Of a stretch of DNA of 64,000 bases, positions 27,979-37,513 are shown piece by piece. The position numbers and the translations under genes were made by a program. Every line of letters starts with the position of its first letter. The first letter of the stretch is position 1. This DNA comes from Marmoricola sp. OAE513 (GTDB lineage: Bacteria > Actinomycetota > Actinomycetes > Propionibacteriales > Nocardioidaceae): positions 496,001 to 560,000 of the forward strand of contig NZ_JBEPOC010000001.1 of the NCBI RefSeq assembly GCF_040546585.1, given 5' to 3'. Under the pieces are notes generated by a model. The model saw nothing but the letters and a program-made list of their open reading frames with translations, had not been told where the DNA came from and made no database searches.

Positions 27979-29241
27979 ATGGCTGAAGGACTCCACGAAC
28001 CGCACCCGGCGCACCCCGCCGAAGCGCTGGTCGGTGCGTTGGAGTCGGCGTTTGCGGCGTTCGACGGGTCGCCGGTGTGGACGTTGACCTCGTCGCAGCT
28101 CGCTGACCTGGTGCCTCGGATCGGTGCGGTCACCAACCGCCTGGAGGCTCTCGGGCTGGCCGTGCTCCGGGAGGCGGACCGGCACCAGGTCGGGGACGCT
28201 GTCGGGGCGGCGAACACCGGTGCATGGTTCGCCAACGTCACCCGCACCACCAAGCCGGCCGCTGCAGGCGCGATCTCGCTGGCAGCACGGTTGGACGCCG
28301 ACGAGCACACGACCGTACGTTCGGCCTTCGCCGCCGGGGCGGTCGCCCGGGACCAGGCACGCGTCATCATCAAGGCCGTCGACGCGCTCCCCGTCGAGCT
28401 GGTCGAGCCCGCCGTACGCCGTCAGGCCGAGGCACACCTCGTCGCGTTCGCCGAGCACCACGACGCCCGCGACCTCCGGTTCCTGGGCCGGCGGATCCTC
28501 GAGTACGTCGCGCCGGAGGTCGCGGAGGCGCACGAACGAAAGATCCTGGAGAGGGAAGAAGCACTCGCCAACGCGAACGCGTCGTTCTCGATGAGCCCCG
28601 ACGGCGCAGGTTCCCTGGTCGGTCGGTTCAAGATCCCGGTGCTCGCCGGGAAGATGCTCGCCAAGCACCTCAACGCCCTCGCCGCCCCCGGGCACCAGGC
28701 CGCGACGACCGGGACCGTCGACCTGACCACGGCCCGCCCGCTGCGGCTCGGCCAGGCCTTCGTCGAGTACATCGAAACGCGGTCCGCTGAGGACACACCG
28801 AGGGCCGGCGGCCTCGCTGCCACGATCGCAGTCACCATGACGATGGCAAGCCTCCTCGGGGTCGAACAGGCGGCCACCCTCGACACCGGAGACCGGATCT
28901 CCGCCTCCGAGGCCCGCCGCCTGGCCTGCGAGGCCGGGATCATCCCTGCGGTGCTCGGCGGGAGGTCCCAGCCCCTCGACGTGGGCCGGCAGTCGCGGTT
29001 CCACACCGGTCCGCAACGGGTGGCGATCGCCCTGCGCGACAAGGGGTGTGTGGTCAAGGACTGCGACAAGACGCCCGACCAGTGCCACGTCCACCACCTC
29101 ACAGCCTGGTCACGAGGTGGTCGCACGACCGTCGACGACGCGATCATGATCTGCGGTCCCCACCACCGGGTCGCGCACGACGCCAGGTTCCAGATGAAGA
29201 CCGACAAGCACGGCAAGGTCATCTTCAGCCGGAGGACGTGA
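27979..29241 (+). CDS. DUF222/HNH endonuclease-domain protein (13E12 type)
   Basis: A 420-residue protein with an N-terminal DUF222 helical region (about 20-300) and a C-terminal HNH nuclease motif (CVVKDCDKTPDQCHVHHLTAW ... GPHHRVAHD, given in part) with zinc-ligand cysteines. These proteins are present in many copies in Nocardioides, Mycobacterium and relatives (13E12 repeat family). They may be remnants of mobile or self-targeting elements, but their role is unknown. No inverted repeats or integrase are seen around this copy. Confidence 0.88.
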   Translation: MAEGLHEPHPAHPAEALVGALESAFAAFDGSPVWTLTSSQLADLVPRIGAVTNRLEALGLAVLREADRHQVGDAVGAANTGAWFANVTRTTKPAAAGAISLAARLDADEHTTVRSAFAAGAVARDQARVIIKAVDALPVELVEPAVRRQAEAHLVAFAEHHDARDLRFLGRRILEYVAPEVAEAHERKILEREEALANANASFSMSPDGAGSLVGRFKIPVLAGKMLAKHLNALAAPGHQAATTGTVDLTTARPLRLGQAFVEYIETRSAEDTPRAGGLAATIAVTMTMASLLGVEQAATLDTGDRISASEARRLACEAGIIPAVLGGRSQPLDVGRQSRFHTGPQRVAIALRDKGCVVKDCDKTPDQCHVHHLTAWSRGGRTTVDDAIMICGPHHRVAHDARFQMKTDKHGKVIFSRRT

Positions 29242-29283
29242 GGAGTCAGCGGCGGCGCTATCCCCGCGGTCGGCCGGCCATCG

Positions 29284-29664
29284 TCACACCAGCGAGCCGT
29301 TGGCGGCCACACCGCTGGCGGCCACGATGAAGCCGATCACGATGCCCGAGGCTGACAAGGTCGTCCACACGATCGGCACCCACCAGGCCGACTCGTCCGC
29401 GCGCATCCGCTTGATCGAGTGCACCAGCGAGATCAGGAAGAACAGCACCGCGACGCCGAGCGGGGTCATCATGCCCAAGGCGATCCGGTCGGTGTCGCAC
29501 GTGCTCGACGCTCCGCAGGAGTCGCTGATGAAGGCGATGAACAGGCCGAAGGCACCGAAGACGAGCACGCTCCCCACTTGCAGCACGAGCAGGATGATCG
29601 GGATGACGATGCCGTGCTTGTTCACCCGCGGGCCGGTACTGGGGTCAGCACTGGGTTCAGCCAT
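29284..29664 (-). CDS. Small membrane protein, unknown function
   Basis: A 126-residue protein with three hydrophobic segments (about 18-42, 57-80, 96-120). The first loop has two cysteines (SDSCGASSTCDTD) that could form a disulfide outside the cell. The N terminus is polar (MAEPSADPSTGP). No family recognised. Start ATG 29664. Confidence 0.7.
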   Translation of the reverse strand: MAEPSADPSTGPRVNKHGIVIPIILLVLQVGSVLVFGAFGLFIAFISDSCGASSTCDTDRIALGMMTPLGVAVLFFLISLVHSIKRMRADESAWWVPIVWTTLSASGIVIGFIVAASGVAANGSLV

Positions 29665-29734
29665 GGCAGCACCGTACCGCTCGGTCGTGTGCGTGACGAC
29701 GCGCTCGAGCGCGTCCTGGGGCACACGACAGGAC

Positions 29735-31132
29735 TCACCAGCACGGCGGCACCCGGTCCAGCCACGGTGACGCTTCCTCGACCTGGGTGGCAAGCGACAG
29801 TAGCAGCGCTTCCGCGCCGGGTGCAGCGGCGAGCATCACCCCGATCGGCAGACCCGAGGCGGACTGCCCGAGCGGCAGCGAGACGGCCGTGCTGCCGGTG
29901 ACGTTCCACATCGAGGTCCACGGCGTGAACCGCTTCTGCGCCTCGAAGTCGGCCGCCGGGTCCTCATCGTCACGCAGCGCACCGACGGGAAGCGGGAGCG
30001 ACGCGAGGGTGGGCGTGAGCACGACGTCGTACGGTTCCAAGGCCTCCAACGTCCGTGCGGCGATCCGGCGGAGCTCGCCCAGGGCTAGCCCGAACTGTGG
30101 ACCGGAGACCGCCTCGCCGCGCTCGCCCAACCATCGCGTCAACGGCTGCAGCAGCGCGCGGGCGGAGTCATCGAGCCCGGCGGTCGAGAGCCCGGTGAGC
30201 ACGGCCCAGCAGGTCTCGAACGTGGCGACCGCCTCGCGCGGCATCGGGACATCGATGTCGACGACCTCGTGGCCCAGCGACTCCAGCAACCGACTCGCGT
30301 CCTCGTACGCCGCGAGCACCTCGGGGTCGACGGACGTCTCGGCGATCACCGGCACGGAGAACCGCGCGACGCGCAGCCGGCCCGGGGTCCGGTCGCACGC
30401 GGCCAGGAACGGCGTCGCCTCCTCGGGCGCCCAGAACGGGTCACCGACGGCGCGCCCGGCCATCACGTCGAGGAACGCGGCCGCGTCGCGCACGGTGCGC
30501 GCCAGCGGGCCGACCGTGGCCAGGCCGGTGATCTCGCCGTACATCGGGGCGCCGGAGATCCGGCCGCGGGTCGGTTTGAGCCCGACGATGCCGCAGCAGC
30601 TCGCCGGGATCCGGATCGAACCTCCGCCGTCGGAGCCCTGGGCCAGCGGGACCAGTCCGCCGGATACTGCCGAGGCAGCGCCGCCGCTGGAACCGCCCGC
30701 CATCCGGGTGGTGTCCCACGGCGTCACCGCCGGCGGTGCGACCGCGGACTCGGTGTAGCAGGGCGATCCGAACTCCGGGGTGTTCGTCTTGCCGAGGCTG
30801 ACCAGTCCCCCGGCCTCGATCCGCCGCACCACCTCGTCGCTCTCGTCGGGCACGTAGTCACCGAGGAGGCGTGAGCCGAACATCGTCCGCACGCCGGCAG
30901 TGGCGTTCAGGTCCTTGATCGCCGTCGGTACGCCGGCCAGCGGCCCGTCCCCGACGACCGTCGCCGCACGCTCGCGCGCCTGGTCGGCGCTGAACGTGAC
31001 GAACGCGCCGAGCGACGGGTTCAGTCGCTCGGCGCGTTCGAGGTAGTGCTCGACCAGCTCGTCCGACGAGATCTCGCCGAACCGGAGCGCGGCGCCCTGC
31101 TGGAGAGCGGTCAGGTCGTGGAGCTGGGTCAT
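29735..31132 (-). CDS. Amidase (amidase-signature family)
   Basis: A 465-residue hydrolase with the Ser-cisSer-Lys triad of the amidase signature: Lys in VPTAIKDLN, the [11 protein letters not shown] block, and the nucleophile region [16 protein letters not shown]. Such enzymes split carboxamides; close relatives include aryl-acylamidases and 6-aminohexanoate hydrolases. It has no GatB/GatC neighbours, so a role in tRNA amidation is unlikely. Substrate unknown. Confidence 0.9.
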   Translation of the reverse strand: MTQLHDLTALQQGAALRFGEISSDELVEHYLERAERLNPSLGAFVTFSADQARERAATVVGDGPLAGVPTAIKDLNATAGVRTMFGSRLLGDYVPDESDEVVRRIEAGGLVSLGKTNTPEFGSPCYTESAVAPPAVTPWDTTRMAGGSSGGAASAVSGGLVPLAQGSDGGGSIRIPASCCGIVGLKPTRGRISGAPMYGEITGLATVGPLARTVRDAAAFLDVMAGRAVGDPFWAPEEATPFLAACDRTPGRLRVARFSVPVIAETSVDPEVLAAYEDASRLLESLGHEVVDIDVPMPREAVATFETCWAVLTGLSTAGLDDSARALLQPLTRWLGERGEAVSGPQFGLALGELRRIAARTLEALEPYDVVLTPTLASLPLPVGALRDDEDPAADFEAQKRFTPWTSMWNVTGSTAVSLPLGQSASGLPIGVMLAAAPGAEALLLSLATQVEEASPWLDRVPPCW

Positions 31133-31200
31133 GAGAGTGACGCTAGTCCGTCACCAGGTTTCGAGGCAGGCGCCAGTGCGCCTGCGCCTCAACCACCCTG

Positions 31201-31743
31201 CTACGCGGCAGAGGTCTCCGGGACGTAGGAGACCAGGGTCTCCAGCGCACCGCGCAGCTTGCCCTGCACCTCGGGGTCGTTGAGGACGTCGACGTCGATC
31301 GAGGTCTGCGAGACGGTGACGTCCTCGACCACGAGCGCACCGGCGATCTTGGCCGACAGCGCAGCGTGCTCGTGGGCCCACTTGCCGCCGTACGGGGTCG
31401 GCGTGACGCCGACCACGCCGAACGGCTTGCCCGCGATGGCGCCGGCGCCGTATGGGCGGGAGAGCCAGTCGATGGCGTTGTTCAGGACGGCCGGCATCGT
31501 GGCGTTGTACTCGGGAGTCACGACCAGGACGCGGTCGGCGGAGCTCACGCGGTCACGCAGGGCGGACGCGGCGGCCGGGGCGGACCCGACGTCGATGTCC
31601 TCGTTGTAGAACGGGACGTCGCCGAGGCCGTCGACGATGTCGATCTCGACGCCGGCGGGAGCCAGCGTCTTCAGGGACTCGGCTACCTGGCGGTTGACGC
31701 TGTCGGCGCGGAGGCTACCGACGAGAACGGCGATCTGGGTCAT
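31201..31743 (-). CDS. NADPH-dependent FMN reductase family protein
   Basis: A 180-residue flavodoxin-fold protein. The FMN phosphate loop is VGSLRADSVNRQVAE and the family block is VTPEYNATMPAVLNNAIDWLSRP. Relatives reduce FMN, quinones, azo dyes or chromate. It is transcribed away from a TetR gene with a clear dyad between them, which suggests induction by a redox-active compound. Confidence 0.92.
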   Translation of the reverse strand: MTQIAVLVGSLRADSVNRQVAESLKTLAPAGVEIDIVDGLGDVPFYNEDIDVGSAPAAASALRDRVSSADRVLVVTPEYNATMPAVLNNAIDWLSRPYGAGAIAGKPFGVVGVTPTPYGGKWAHEHAALSAKIAGALVVEDVTVSQTSIDVDVLNDPEVQGKLRGALETLVSYVPETSAA

Positions 31744-31793
31744 GGGATTTCTGGCTCCTGAGTAGAAGGGGGACCTGCTTCACGAGGCATAAC

Positions 31794-31807
31794 CGGACCC
31801 TGGTCCG
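31794..31807. promoter_or_regulatory. TetR-type operator between FMN reductase and tetR
   Basis: Perfect 6-base arms CGGACC and GGTCCG around CT, in the 136-base divergent gap. The CGGACCnnGGTCCG form is common for actinobacterial TetR regulators of oxidoreductase genes. It is about 50 bases from the reductase start. Confidence 0.65.
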
Positions 31808-31879
31808 CTTTCATTCCCGGATCTCAGAAATTTTTTCCGCCTCCCCGTCCCCGGTTGACCCTCCGTCTAGGTTGGGGGC

Positions 31880-32485
31880 ATGTCCGAGCCCGAGCTGCTG
31901 CCGATCCTGGGTCAGCAGCCGCGCGAGCGCAGCGACGCCGCCCGGAACCGCGATGCGCTGATGTGCGCCGCCCAAAAGCTGATCGACCAGTGCGGCGTCG
32001 AGTCGGTGACGATGGATGCCGTCGCCGAGGCGGCCGGCGTCGGCAAGGGCACGGTCTTCCGCCGGTTCGGCAACCGCGCCGGGCTGATGGCCCGACTGCT
32101 CGACGAGTCCGAGGCCGCGTTCCAGGCCTCCGTGATCAGCGGTCCCCCGCCCCTGGGTCCCGACGCAGCGCCGCGCGAGAGGCTGCTCGCCTTCGGACGC
32201 GCACGACTCGTCTCCAACCTCGCGAACGCCGACCTGCTGCTGGCCGCTTCCGGCGCCGACACCGGACGCAGCTACGCGGCGTACTCGTTCACCGCGACGC
32301 ACGTGCGGTACCTGCTCGGGCAGATCGGCGTCGGCGGGGACATCGCCCTGCTCGCGACCGCCCTGCTCGCACCGCTCGAGGTTCCGATCCTGCGTCAGCA
32401 GGTGAACATCGAGCACATGGAGGTCGAGCGGATCGTCGCCGGGTGGGAGGACCTGGCGCTGCGCATCATCCGCCCCGTTGGTTGA
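31880..32485 (+). CDS. TetR-family regulator
   Basis: A 201-residue protein with an N-terminal TetR helix-turn-helix (SVTMDAVAEAAGVGKGTVFRRFGN, in part; about residues 20-65) and a helical ligand domain. Expected to repress itself and the divergent FMN reductase through the dyad at 31794-31807. Its last codons (PVG and stop) lie in the dispersed repeat copy at 32477-32498. Confidence 0.9.
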   Translation: MSEPELLPILGQQPRERSDAARNRDALMCAAQKLIDQCGVESVTMDAVAEAAGVGKGTVFRRFGNRAGLMARLLDESEAAFQASVISGPPPLGPDAAPRERLLAFGRARLVSNLANADLLLAASGADTGRSYAAYSFTATHVRYLLGQIGVGGDIALLATALLAPLEVPILRQQVNIEHMEVERIVAGWEDLALRIIRPVG

Positions 32486-32498
32486 GCCTGTCGAAACC
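32477..32498. repeat. Dispersed 22-bp repeat, copy 2 (between tetR and cimA)
   Basis: GTTGGTTGAGC followed by CTGTCGAAACC; one difference from the 26079 copy. It supplies the tetR stop codon and ends on the first base of the cimA stop, so it fills the whole convergent junction. Confidence 0.8.
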
Positions 32499-34072
32499 TA
32501 GGCCCCGTGCCGGCGCAGGCCGAAGGTCAGCCCGTCGATCAGCGCCTCCCAGGACGCCTCGATCACGTTGTGGCCGACCCCGACCGTGACCCACGACGAC
32601 TCCCCGTCGGTGGTCTCGATGAGGACCCGGGTGATCGCGTCCGTGCCGTGGCCCTGGTCGACGATCCGGACCTTGTAGTCGATCAGCTCGAACTTCACGA
32701 CCTCGGGGTAGAGCTGCTCGATCGCCTGGCGCAGCGCGTGGTCCAGCGCGTTGACCGGTCCGTTGCCCTCCCCCGTCACGACGAGGCGCTCACCGCCGGC
32801 GCGCAGCTTCACCGTGGCCTCCGAGGACGCCTCGTCCTCCGGGCTGGAGTCGGTGATCACCCGCCAGGACTCGACCTCGAAGTACGTCGGTCGGGCGCCC
32901 TCGACCTCTCCCACCAGGAGCAGCTCGAAGGAGGCGTCCGCCGCGTCGAAGGTGTACCCCTGCAGCTCCAGGTCCTTGACCCGGGCCGTGGTCGCGACGA
33001 CCTGCTCCGCGGTCAGCTCGAAGCCCAGCTCGCGGCCCTTGAGCTCGATCGACGCGCGACCCGCCATGTCGGAGACCAGCAGCCTCATGTCGTTGCCGAC
33101 GCCCTCGGGGTCCATGTGCTGGTAGAGGTTCGGGTCGACCTTGATGGCGCTCGCGTGCAGGCCGGCCTTGTGCGCGAAGGCGGAGACGCCGACGTACGGC
33201 TGGCGCGAGGACGGCGGCACGTTGGTGACCTCCGCGACCGCGTGCGCGATCCGGGTGGCGTCGCGCAGCAGGCCGGCCGGAAGCACCTGCTTGTCGAGCT
33301 TCAGCTCCAGGTTGGCGACGACGTTGATCAGGTCGGCGTTGCCGGTGCGCTCGCCGTACCCGTTGATGCAGCCCTGGACGTGGGTGGCGCCGGCGTCCAC
33401 GGCGGCCAGGCTGTTCGCGACGGCGCAGCCGGTGTCGTTGTGGGCGTGGATGCCGATCCGACCTCCGGTGCTGGAGACCACGTCGTGCACCACGTCGCTG
33501 ACCCAGTTCGGCAGCATGCCGCCGTTGGTGTCGCAGAGTGCAGCCACCTCGGCGCCGGCCTCGAAGGCGGTCCGCAGCACCTCGAGCGCGTAGTCCCGGT
33601 TGTCGCGGTAACCGTTGAAGAAGTGCTCGGCGTCCAGGAACACCCGCTGCCCCTCGGCGGTCAGGTGCGAGACGGTGTCGCGGACCATCGCGAGGTTCTC
33701 CTCCAGCGTGGTCCGCAGCGCGAGCTCGACGTGCCGGTCGTGCGACTTCGCGACCAGCGTCACGACCGAGGCGCCCGAGTCGCGCAGGGCTGCGACCAGC
33801 GGGTCGTCCGCGGCCTTCACCCCCGCACGCCGGGTGGCGCCGAACGCTGCGAGCTGCGCATTCTGCAGCTTCAGCTCCTCACGTGCCTTGGCGAAGAACT
33901 CGGTGTCCTTCGGGTTCGCGCCCGGCCAGCCACCCTCGATGAAGCCGACCCCGAGGCCGTCGATGTGCCGCGCGATGGCCAGCTTGTCCGCGACCGAGAG
34001 GTTCAGCCCCTCCTGCTGCGCTCCGTCGCGCAGGGTCGTGTCGTAGACGTGGAACGCGTCCGAGGTGGTCAT
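32498..34072 (-). CDS. cimA: Citramalate synthase CimA
   Basis: Condenses pyruvate and acetyl-CoA to citramalate, opening the threonine-independent route to isoleucine. The 524-residue protein has the alpha-isopropylmalate-synthase TIM barrel (VYDTTLRDGAQQEGLNLS; GIHAHNDTGCAVANSLAAV; GYGERTGNADL) and a C-terminal LeuA-type allosteric domain (about 400-524). The DGAQQEG variant and length fit the CimA rather than LeuA branch. The leader with Ile codons and an attenuator upstream supports an isoleucine role. ATG start at 34072 behind GAAGGA. Confidence 0.92.
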   Translation of the reverse strand: MTTSDAFHVYDTTLRDGAQQEGLNLSVADKLAIARHIDGLGVGFIEGGWPGANPKDTEFFAKAREELKLQNAQLAAFGATRRAGVKAADDPLVAALRDSGASVVTLVAKSHDRHVELALRTTLEENLAMVRDTVSHLTAEGQRVFLDAEHFFNGYRDNRDYALEVLRTAFEAGAEVAALCDTNGGMLPNWVSDVVHDVVSSTGGRIGIHAHNDTGCAVANSLAAVDAGATHVQGCINGYGERTGNADLINVVANLELKLDKQVLPAGLLRDATRIAHAVAEVTNVPPSSRQPYVGVSAFAHKAGLHASAIKVDPNLYQHMDPEGVGNDMRLLVSDMAGRASIELKGRELGFELTAEQVVATTARVKDLELQGYTFDAADASFELLLVGEVEGARPTYFEVESWRVITDSSPEDEASSEATVKLRAGGERLVVTGEGNGPVNALDHALRQAIEQLYPEVVKFELIDYKVRIVDQGHGTDAITRVLIETTDGESSWVTVGVGHNVIEASWEALIDGLTFGLRRHGA

Positions 34073-34107
34073 CAGGCTGGTCCTTCGGTGGGTCGGTCGG
34101 GACAAAC

Positions 34108-34134
34108 AAAAAACCTCCCGCTGGACGAGAGGTT
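34108..34134 (-). terminator. Attenuator terminator before cimA
   Basis: On the transcript, AACCTCTC pairs with GGGAGGTT (one G-U) around a 7-base loop and runs into six or more T residues (plus-strand A-tract 34108-34113). It lies between the Ile-rich leader peptide and the cimA start, 36 bases before the ATG. Confidence 0.9.
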
Positions 34135-34173
34135 GGCGCGGCGGGGGCCCGATCTTCGCGGGCTTCCGTCGCG

Positions 34174-34203
34174 CTAGACGATAATGATGGTGGCGGAGTG
34201 CAC
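34174..34203 (-). promoter_or_regulatory. Leader peptide MHSATIIIV for cimA attenuation
   Basis: A 9-codon frame beginning GTG at 34203 and ending TAG at 34174, with three consecutive Ile codons then Val. No ribosome site precedes it; CAGACT (34215-34210) and CGGACA (34238-34233) at 17-base spacing would place transcription start at the GTG, so it may be leaderless. The terminator at 34108-34134 follows, as in classical attenuation by charged tRNA-Ile. Confidence 0.75.
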
Positions 34204-34273
34204 ATGAGGAGTCTGCCACACGGCACTGTCGATGTCCGAAGAGGAGTCCCATGACGCTGTACCGGAGAACCGA

Positions 34274-35101
34274 GTGACGCGGGCGCTGGTGCTCGGCGGC
34301 GGCGGCGTGACCGGTGTCGCCTGGGAGCTCGGGGTCGTGGAAGGGCTGCGGCGGGCGGGCGTCGACCTCGGCGACGCCGACGTCGTCTTCGGCACCTCGG
34401 CGGGCTCGGTCGTCGGCACCCGGCTGCGCCTGGGCACGATCGCGGAGGCCTTCGAGGAGCAGCTCGCGGACGCCAGCGGCGAGATCGCCGCCAAGATCGG
34501 AACGCGCACGATGATCAAGCTGGTCGTGATGATGTCGCGCCGCACCGACGAGGCGACCAAGTTCAAGAAGATCGGCAAGGCCTCGCGGGAGACGAAGACC
34601 GTCACCGCCGCCGAGCGCCGTGAGGTGATCCGCACCCGCGTCGGTGACCCGGAGTGGCCCGCGGGCGACCTTCGGATCACCGCGATCGACATCGACAACG
34701 GCCGCCTCGAGATCTTCGACCGCACCTCGGGGGTCTCCGTCCTCGACGCCGTCTCCGCCAGCTGCGCCGTGCCGCTCGTGTGGCCTCCGGTGACGATCAA
34801 CGGCACCACGTACGTCGACGGCGGCGCCCGGTCCCCGGTGAACGCCGACCTCGCCGGTGGCGGTGACGTCGCGGTGGTCATCGCCCCGATGCCGGACGCG
34901 GTGTCCAAGGAGCACCACCTCGACAAGCAACTCGAGCGCGCAGGCTTCGACGCCCACGTCTCGGTGGTCCCGGACAAGGACGCGACCGAGGAGATGGGCT
35001 CCAACTCGCTCGACCCGACCCGCCGGAGGCCGTCCGCCGAGGCAGGGCTCCGCCAAGGCCTCGCAGCGGCCGGAGCCGTCGCCGCGCTGTGGAACCGGTG
35101 A
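34274..35101 (+). CDS. Patatin-like phospholipase family protein
   Basis: A 275-residue lipid acyl hydrolase: oxyanion loop VLGGGGVTGVAWE, nucleophile GTSAGS (GxSxG), and catalytic Asp in VDGGARSPVN (DGG). Start GTG 34274 is preferred because GGAG lies eight bases upstream; an ATG at 34232 in the same frame would overlap the cimA promoter. No signal peptide. Possible role in membrane lipid turnover. Convergent with ilvE with a 3-base gap. Confidence 0.88.
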   Translation: MTRALVLGGGGVTGVAWELGVVEGLRRAGVDLGDADVVFGTSAGSVVGTRLRLGTIAEAFEEQLADASGEIAAKIGTRTMIKLVVMMSRRTDEATKFKKIGKASRETKTVTAAERREVIRTRVGDPEWPAGDLRITAIDIDNGRLEIFDRTSGVSVLDAVSASCAVPLVWPPVTINGTTYVDGGARSPVNADLAGGGDVAVVIAPMPDAVSKEHHLDKQLERAGFDAHVSVVPDKDATEEMGSNSLDPTRRRPSAEAGLRQGLAAAGAVAALWNR

Positions 35102-35104
35102 GGC

Positions 35105-36196
35105 CTACTCGGCTTTGGTGACCTGGTGCATCCAGCCGAAGACGTCCGGCGTGCGGCCGTACTGGATGTCGACGAGCGCGGCGCGGATCTCGTTGGTGAA
35201 GTCTCCGGGCTCCGCCGAACCCCGGACCTCGCCGCCCGCCCACTTCAACGTACCGACGGGCGTCACGACGGCCGCGGTGCCGCAGGCGAAGACCTCGACG
35301 ATCTCACCCGACGCCACGCCGTCGCGCCACTCGTCGATGGAGAACTTACGCTCCTCCACGGTGCGGCCGGACTTCCGGGCGAGCTCGATGATCGCCGAGC
35401 GGGTGATGCCCTCCAGGATGGTGCCGGTCTCCGGGGTGACGATGTGGCCGTCGGCGAACACGAAGTACATGTTCATCCCGCCGAGCTCCTCGACGTACTT
35501 GCCCTCGGCGCCGTCGAGGAAGACGACCTGGTCGCAGCCCTGGCCGATGGCCTCCTGCTGGGCGACGAGCGAGCTGGCGTAGTTGCCACCGGTCTTGGCG
35601 GCACCCATCCCACCGCGGCCGGCCCGGGTGTACTCCTCGGTCAGCCAGAGGGTCAGCGGCTTCACGCCGCCCTTGAAGTACGCGCCCGCCGGCGAGGCGA
35701 TCACCATGAAGGTGACGTGCTGGGACGGGCGGACACCGAGGAACGCCTCCGTGGCGATCATGAACGGGCGGATGTAGAGACTCTTCTCCGAGCCCGACTC
35801 CGGCACCCAGCGCTGGTCGACCTCGACGAGCGCGTCGACGGCCTGGACGAAGTCCTCCGGTTCGAGCACGGGCAGGGCGAGGCGGTGCGAGGACCGCTTC
35901 ATCCGGTCGGCATTCGCATCCGGACGGAACGTCCAGATCGAGTCGTCGGCGTGCCGGTAGGCCTTCATGCCCTCGAAGGTCTCCTGGGCGTAGTGCAGCA
36001 CCGCCGTGGCGGGATCCAGCGTCAGCGGCCCGTACGCCGTGATGCGCGCGTCGTGCCAGCCCTTCTCGGGGGTCCACTCGACGGTGAACATGTGGTCGGT
36101 GAAGTGCGTGCCGAAGCCTGGGTCGGCCAGGATCTCGGCAACCTCCGCGGCGGAGCGCGGCTGGGCCGAGGGGACGATCGAGATGTCCAGAGTCAT
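35105..36196 (-). CDS. ilvE: Branched-chain amino acid aminotransferase IlvE
   Basis: A fold-type IV PLP enzyme of 363 residues that makes Ile, Leu and Val from their 2-oxo acids with glutamate. Family blocks: HYAQETFEGMKAYRH, the PLP lysine region AKTGGNYASSLVAQQEA, and GTAAVVTPVG near the C terminus. Length and order match group II BCATs. It lies downstream of leuB on the same strand, separated by 86 bases with a hairpin. Confidence 0.96.
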   Translation of the reverse strand: MTLDISIVPSAQPRSAAEVAEILADPGFGTHFTDHMFTVEWTPEKGWHDARITAYGPLTLDPATAVLHYAQETFEGMKAYRHADDSIWTFRPDANADRMKRSSHRLALPVLEPEDFVQAVDALVEVDQRWVPESGSEKSLYIRPFMIATEAFLGVRPSQHVTFMVIASPAGAYFKGGVKPLTLWLTEEYTRAGRGGMGAAKTGGNYASSLVAQQEAIGQGCDQVVFLDGAEGKYVEELGGMNMYFVFADGHIVTPETGTILEGITRSAIIELARKSGRTVEERKFSIDEWRDGVASGEIVEVFACGTAAVVTPVGTLKWAGGEVRGSAEPGDFTNEIRAALVDIQYGRTPDVFGWMHQVTKAE

Positions 36197-36255
36197 GACG
36201 TCACGTTATCTCTCTGTGTCGGATTGCAGAACAGGGGTGAGCGGTCGTTAACCCC

Positions 36256-36284
36256 GAGCTGCGCCTCGACCAGGAGCGCAGCTC
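36256..36284 (-). terminator. Hairpin between leuB and ilvE
   Basis: A perfect 9-base stem, GAGCTGCGC with GCGCAGCTC (36256-36264 and 36276-36284), overlapping the leuB stop codon. There is no strong T-run, so it may only reduce read-through into ilvE. Confidence 0.5.
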
Positions 36285-37335
36285 AGCCGGCTACTCGGGC
36301 AGCGACGCGGTCGCCGATCTCCGAGGTGCTCAGGGCGACGCCGGGCTCGCGGGCGTCGAGGTCCGCGATCACCGCATCCTCGATCTTCGTGGCCACGTCC
36401 GTCATCCCGAGGTGGTCGAACATCAGCGAGACCGAGAGGATCGCCGCGGTCGGGTCCGCCTTCTGCTGGCCGGCGATGTCGGGCGCCGAACCGTGCACGG
36501 GCTCGAACATCGACGGAGCCGTGCGGTCCGGGTTGATGTTTCCGCTCGCGGCGACGCCGATGCCCCCGGTCACCGCGGCGGCCAGGTCGGTGATGATGTC
36601 GCCGAACAGGTTGTCGGTGACGATCACGTCGAAGCGCGCCGGGTCGGTGGTCATGTAGATCATCGCGGCGTCGATGTGCATGTAGTCGGTGGTCACCTCG
36701 GGGTACTCCGCGGCGACCGACTGGAACAGGCGCCACCAGACCGAGCCGGCGTTGACCAGCACGTTGGTCTTGTGGACCAGGGTGAGCTTCTTGCGCGGAC
36801 GACGCTGCGCACGGGCGAAGGCGTCGCGGACGACCCGCTCGACGCCGAAGGCCGTGTTCACCGAGACCTCGGTAGCGACCTCCTGCGGCGTACCGACGCG
36901 GAGTGCACCGCCGTTGCCGGTGTAGGGACCCTCGGTGCCCTCACGGACGACCACGAAGTCGACCTCGCCCGGGTGGGCCAGCGGGGAGACCGAGCCCGGG
37001 AAGATGCGCGACGGGCGCAGGTTCACGTAGTGGTCGAGCTCGAAGCGCAGCCGCAGCAGCAGGCCGCGCTCCAGGATGCCCGGGGGCAGGTTCGGGTCGT
37101 TCGGCTTGCCGCCGACGGCACCGAGGAGGATCACGTCGTGCGCACGGATCTCCTCGAGCACGGTGTCCGGGAGCACCTCACCGGTGGCGAGGTAGCGCTC
37201 GGCACCCAGGTCGTACCGGGTCGGCTCGAACTTCACGTCCGACGGGGTCACTGCTTCCAGCACCTTGAGCGCTTCGGCAGTGACCTCGGTCCCGATCCCG
37301 TCGCCGGGGATGACAGCAAGCTTGAGGGAAGACAT
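36283..37335 (-). CDS. leuB: 3-isopropylmalate dehydrogenase LeuB
   Basis: NAD-dependent oxidative decarboxylase of 350 residues for 3-isopropylmalate, and for methylmalate in the citramalate route. Signatures: [12 protein letters not shown], the arginine block [28 protein letters not shown], and [13 protein letters not shown] with [17 protein letters not shown] at 37335, ten bases after the stop of the 45-residue frame and downstream of a leader peptide. Confidence 0.97.
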   Translation of the reverse strand: MSSLKLAVIPGDGIGTEVTAEALKVLEAVTPSDVKFEPTRYDLGAERYLATGEVLPDTVLEEIRAHDVILLGAVGGKPNDPNLPPGILERGLLLRLRFELDHYVNLRPSRIFPGSVSPLAHPGEVDFVVVREGTEGPYTGNGGALRVGTPQEVATEVSVNTAFGVERVVRDAFARAQRRPRKKLTLVHKTNVLVNAGSVWWRLFQSVAAEYPEVTTDYMHIDAAMIYMTTDPARFDVIVTDNLFGDIITDLAAAVTGGIGVAASGNINPDRTAPSMFEPVHGSAPDIAGQQKADPTAAILSVSLMFDHLGMTDVATKIEDAVIADLDAREPGVALSTSEIGDRVAARVAG

Positions 37336-37345
37336 GCGGGCGATG

Positions 37346-37483
37346 CTAGTTGTCGTCGGGGCGCGGCCCGCCGTTGTCTCGCAGGTCAAGAGCGGTCTGC
37401 AGTGCCAAGCGCTGAGCGCGCTGGTTGGCCGGGCTCTCCGGGTCGTGCTTGGCCGGGCCCCATTCGGGATACATCTCGTACAT
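37346..37483 (-). CDS. 45-residue protein upstream of leuB
   Basis: A small frame, [20 protein letters not shown] to a C terminus ending RPDDN, with an AAGGA ribosome site seven bases before the ATG at 37483. It reaches to ten bases before the leuB start, so it is co-transcribed with leuB. The composition (Pro, Trp, Asp, acidic end) looks like a real soluble protein. I do not recognise the family. It could be a small regulator or chaperone of LeuB, which is speculation. Confidence 0.65.
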   Translation of the reverse strand: MYEMYPEWGPAKHDPESPANQRAQRLALQTALDLRDNGGPRPDDN

Positions 37484-37513
37484 CGTTCGTTCCTTGCTCG
37501 CGGAGTGGTTGAT

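Noticed and set aside
27979-29241. DUF222/HNH gene as a homing or mobile element with boundaries
   Set aside because: No terminal repeats, target duplication or associated transposition gene is visible.
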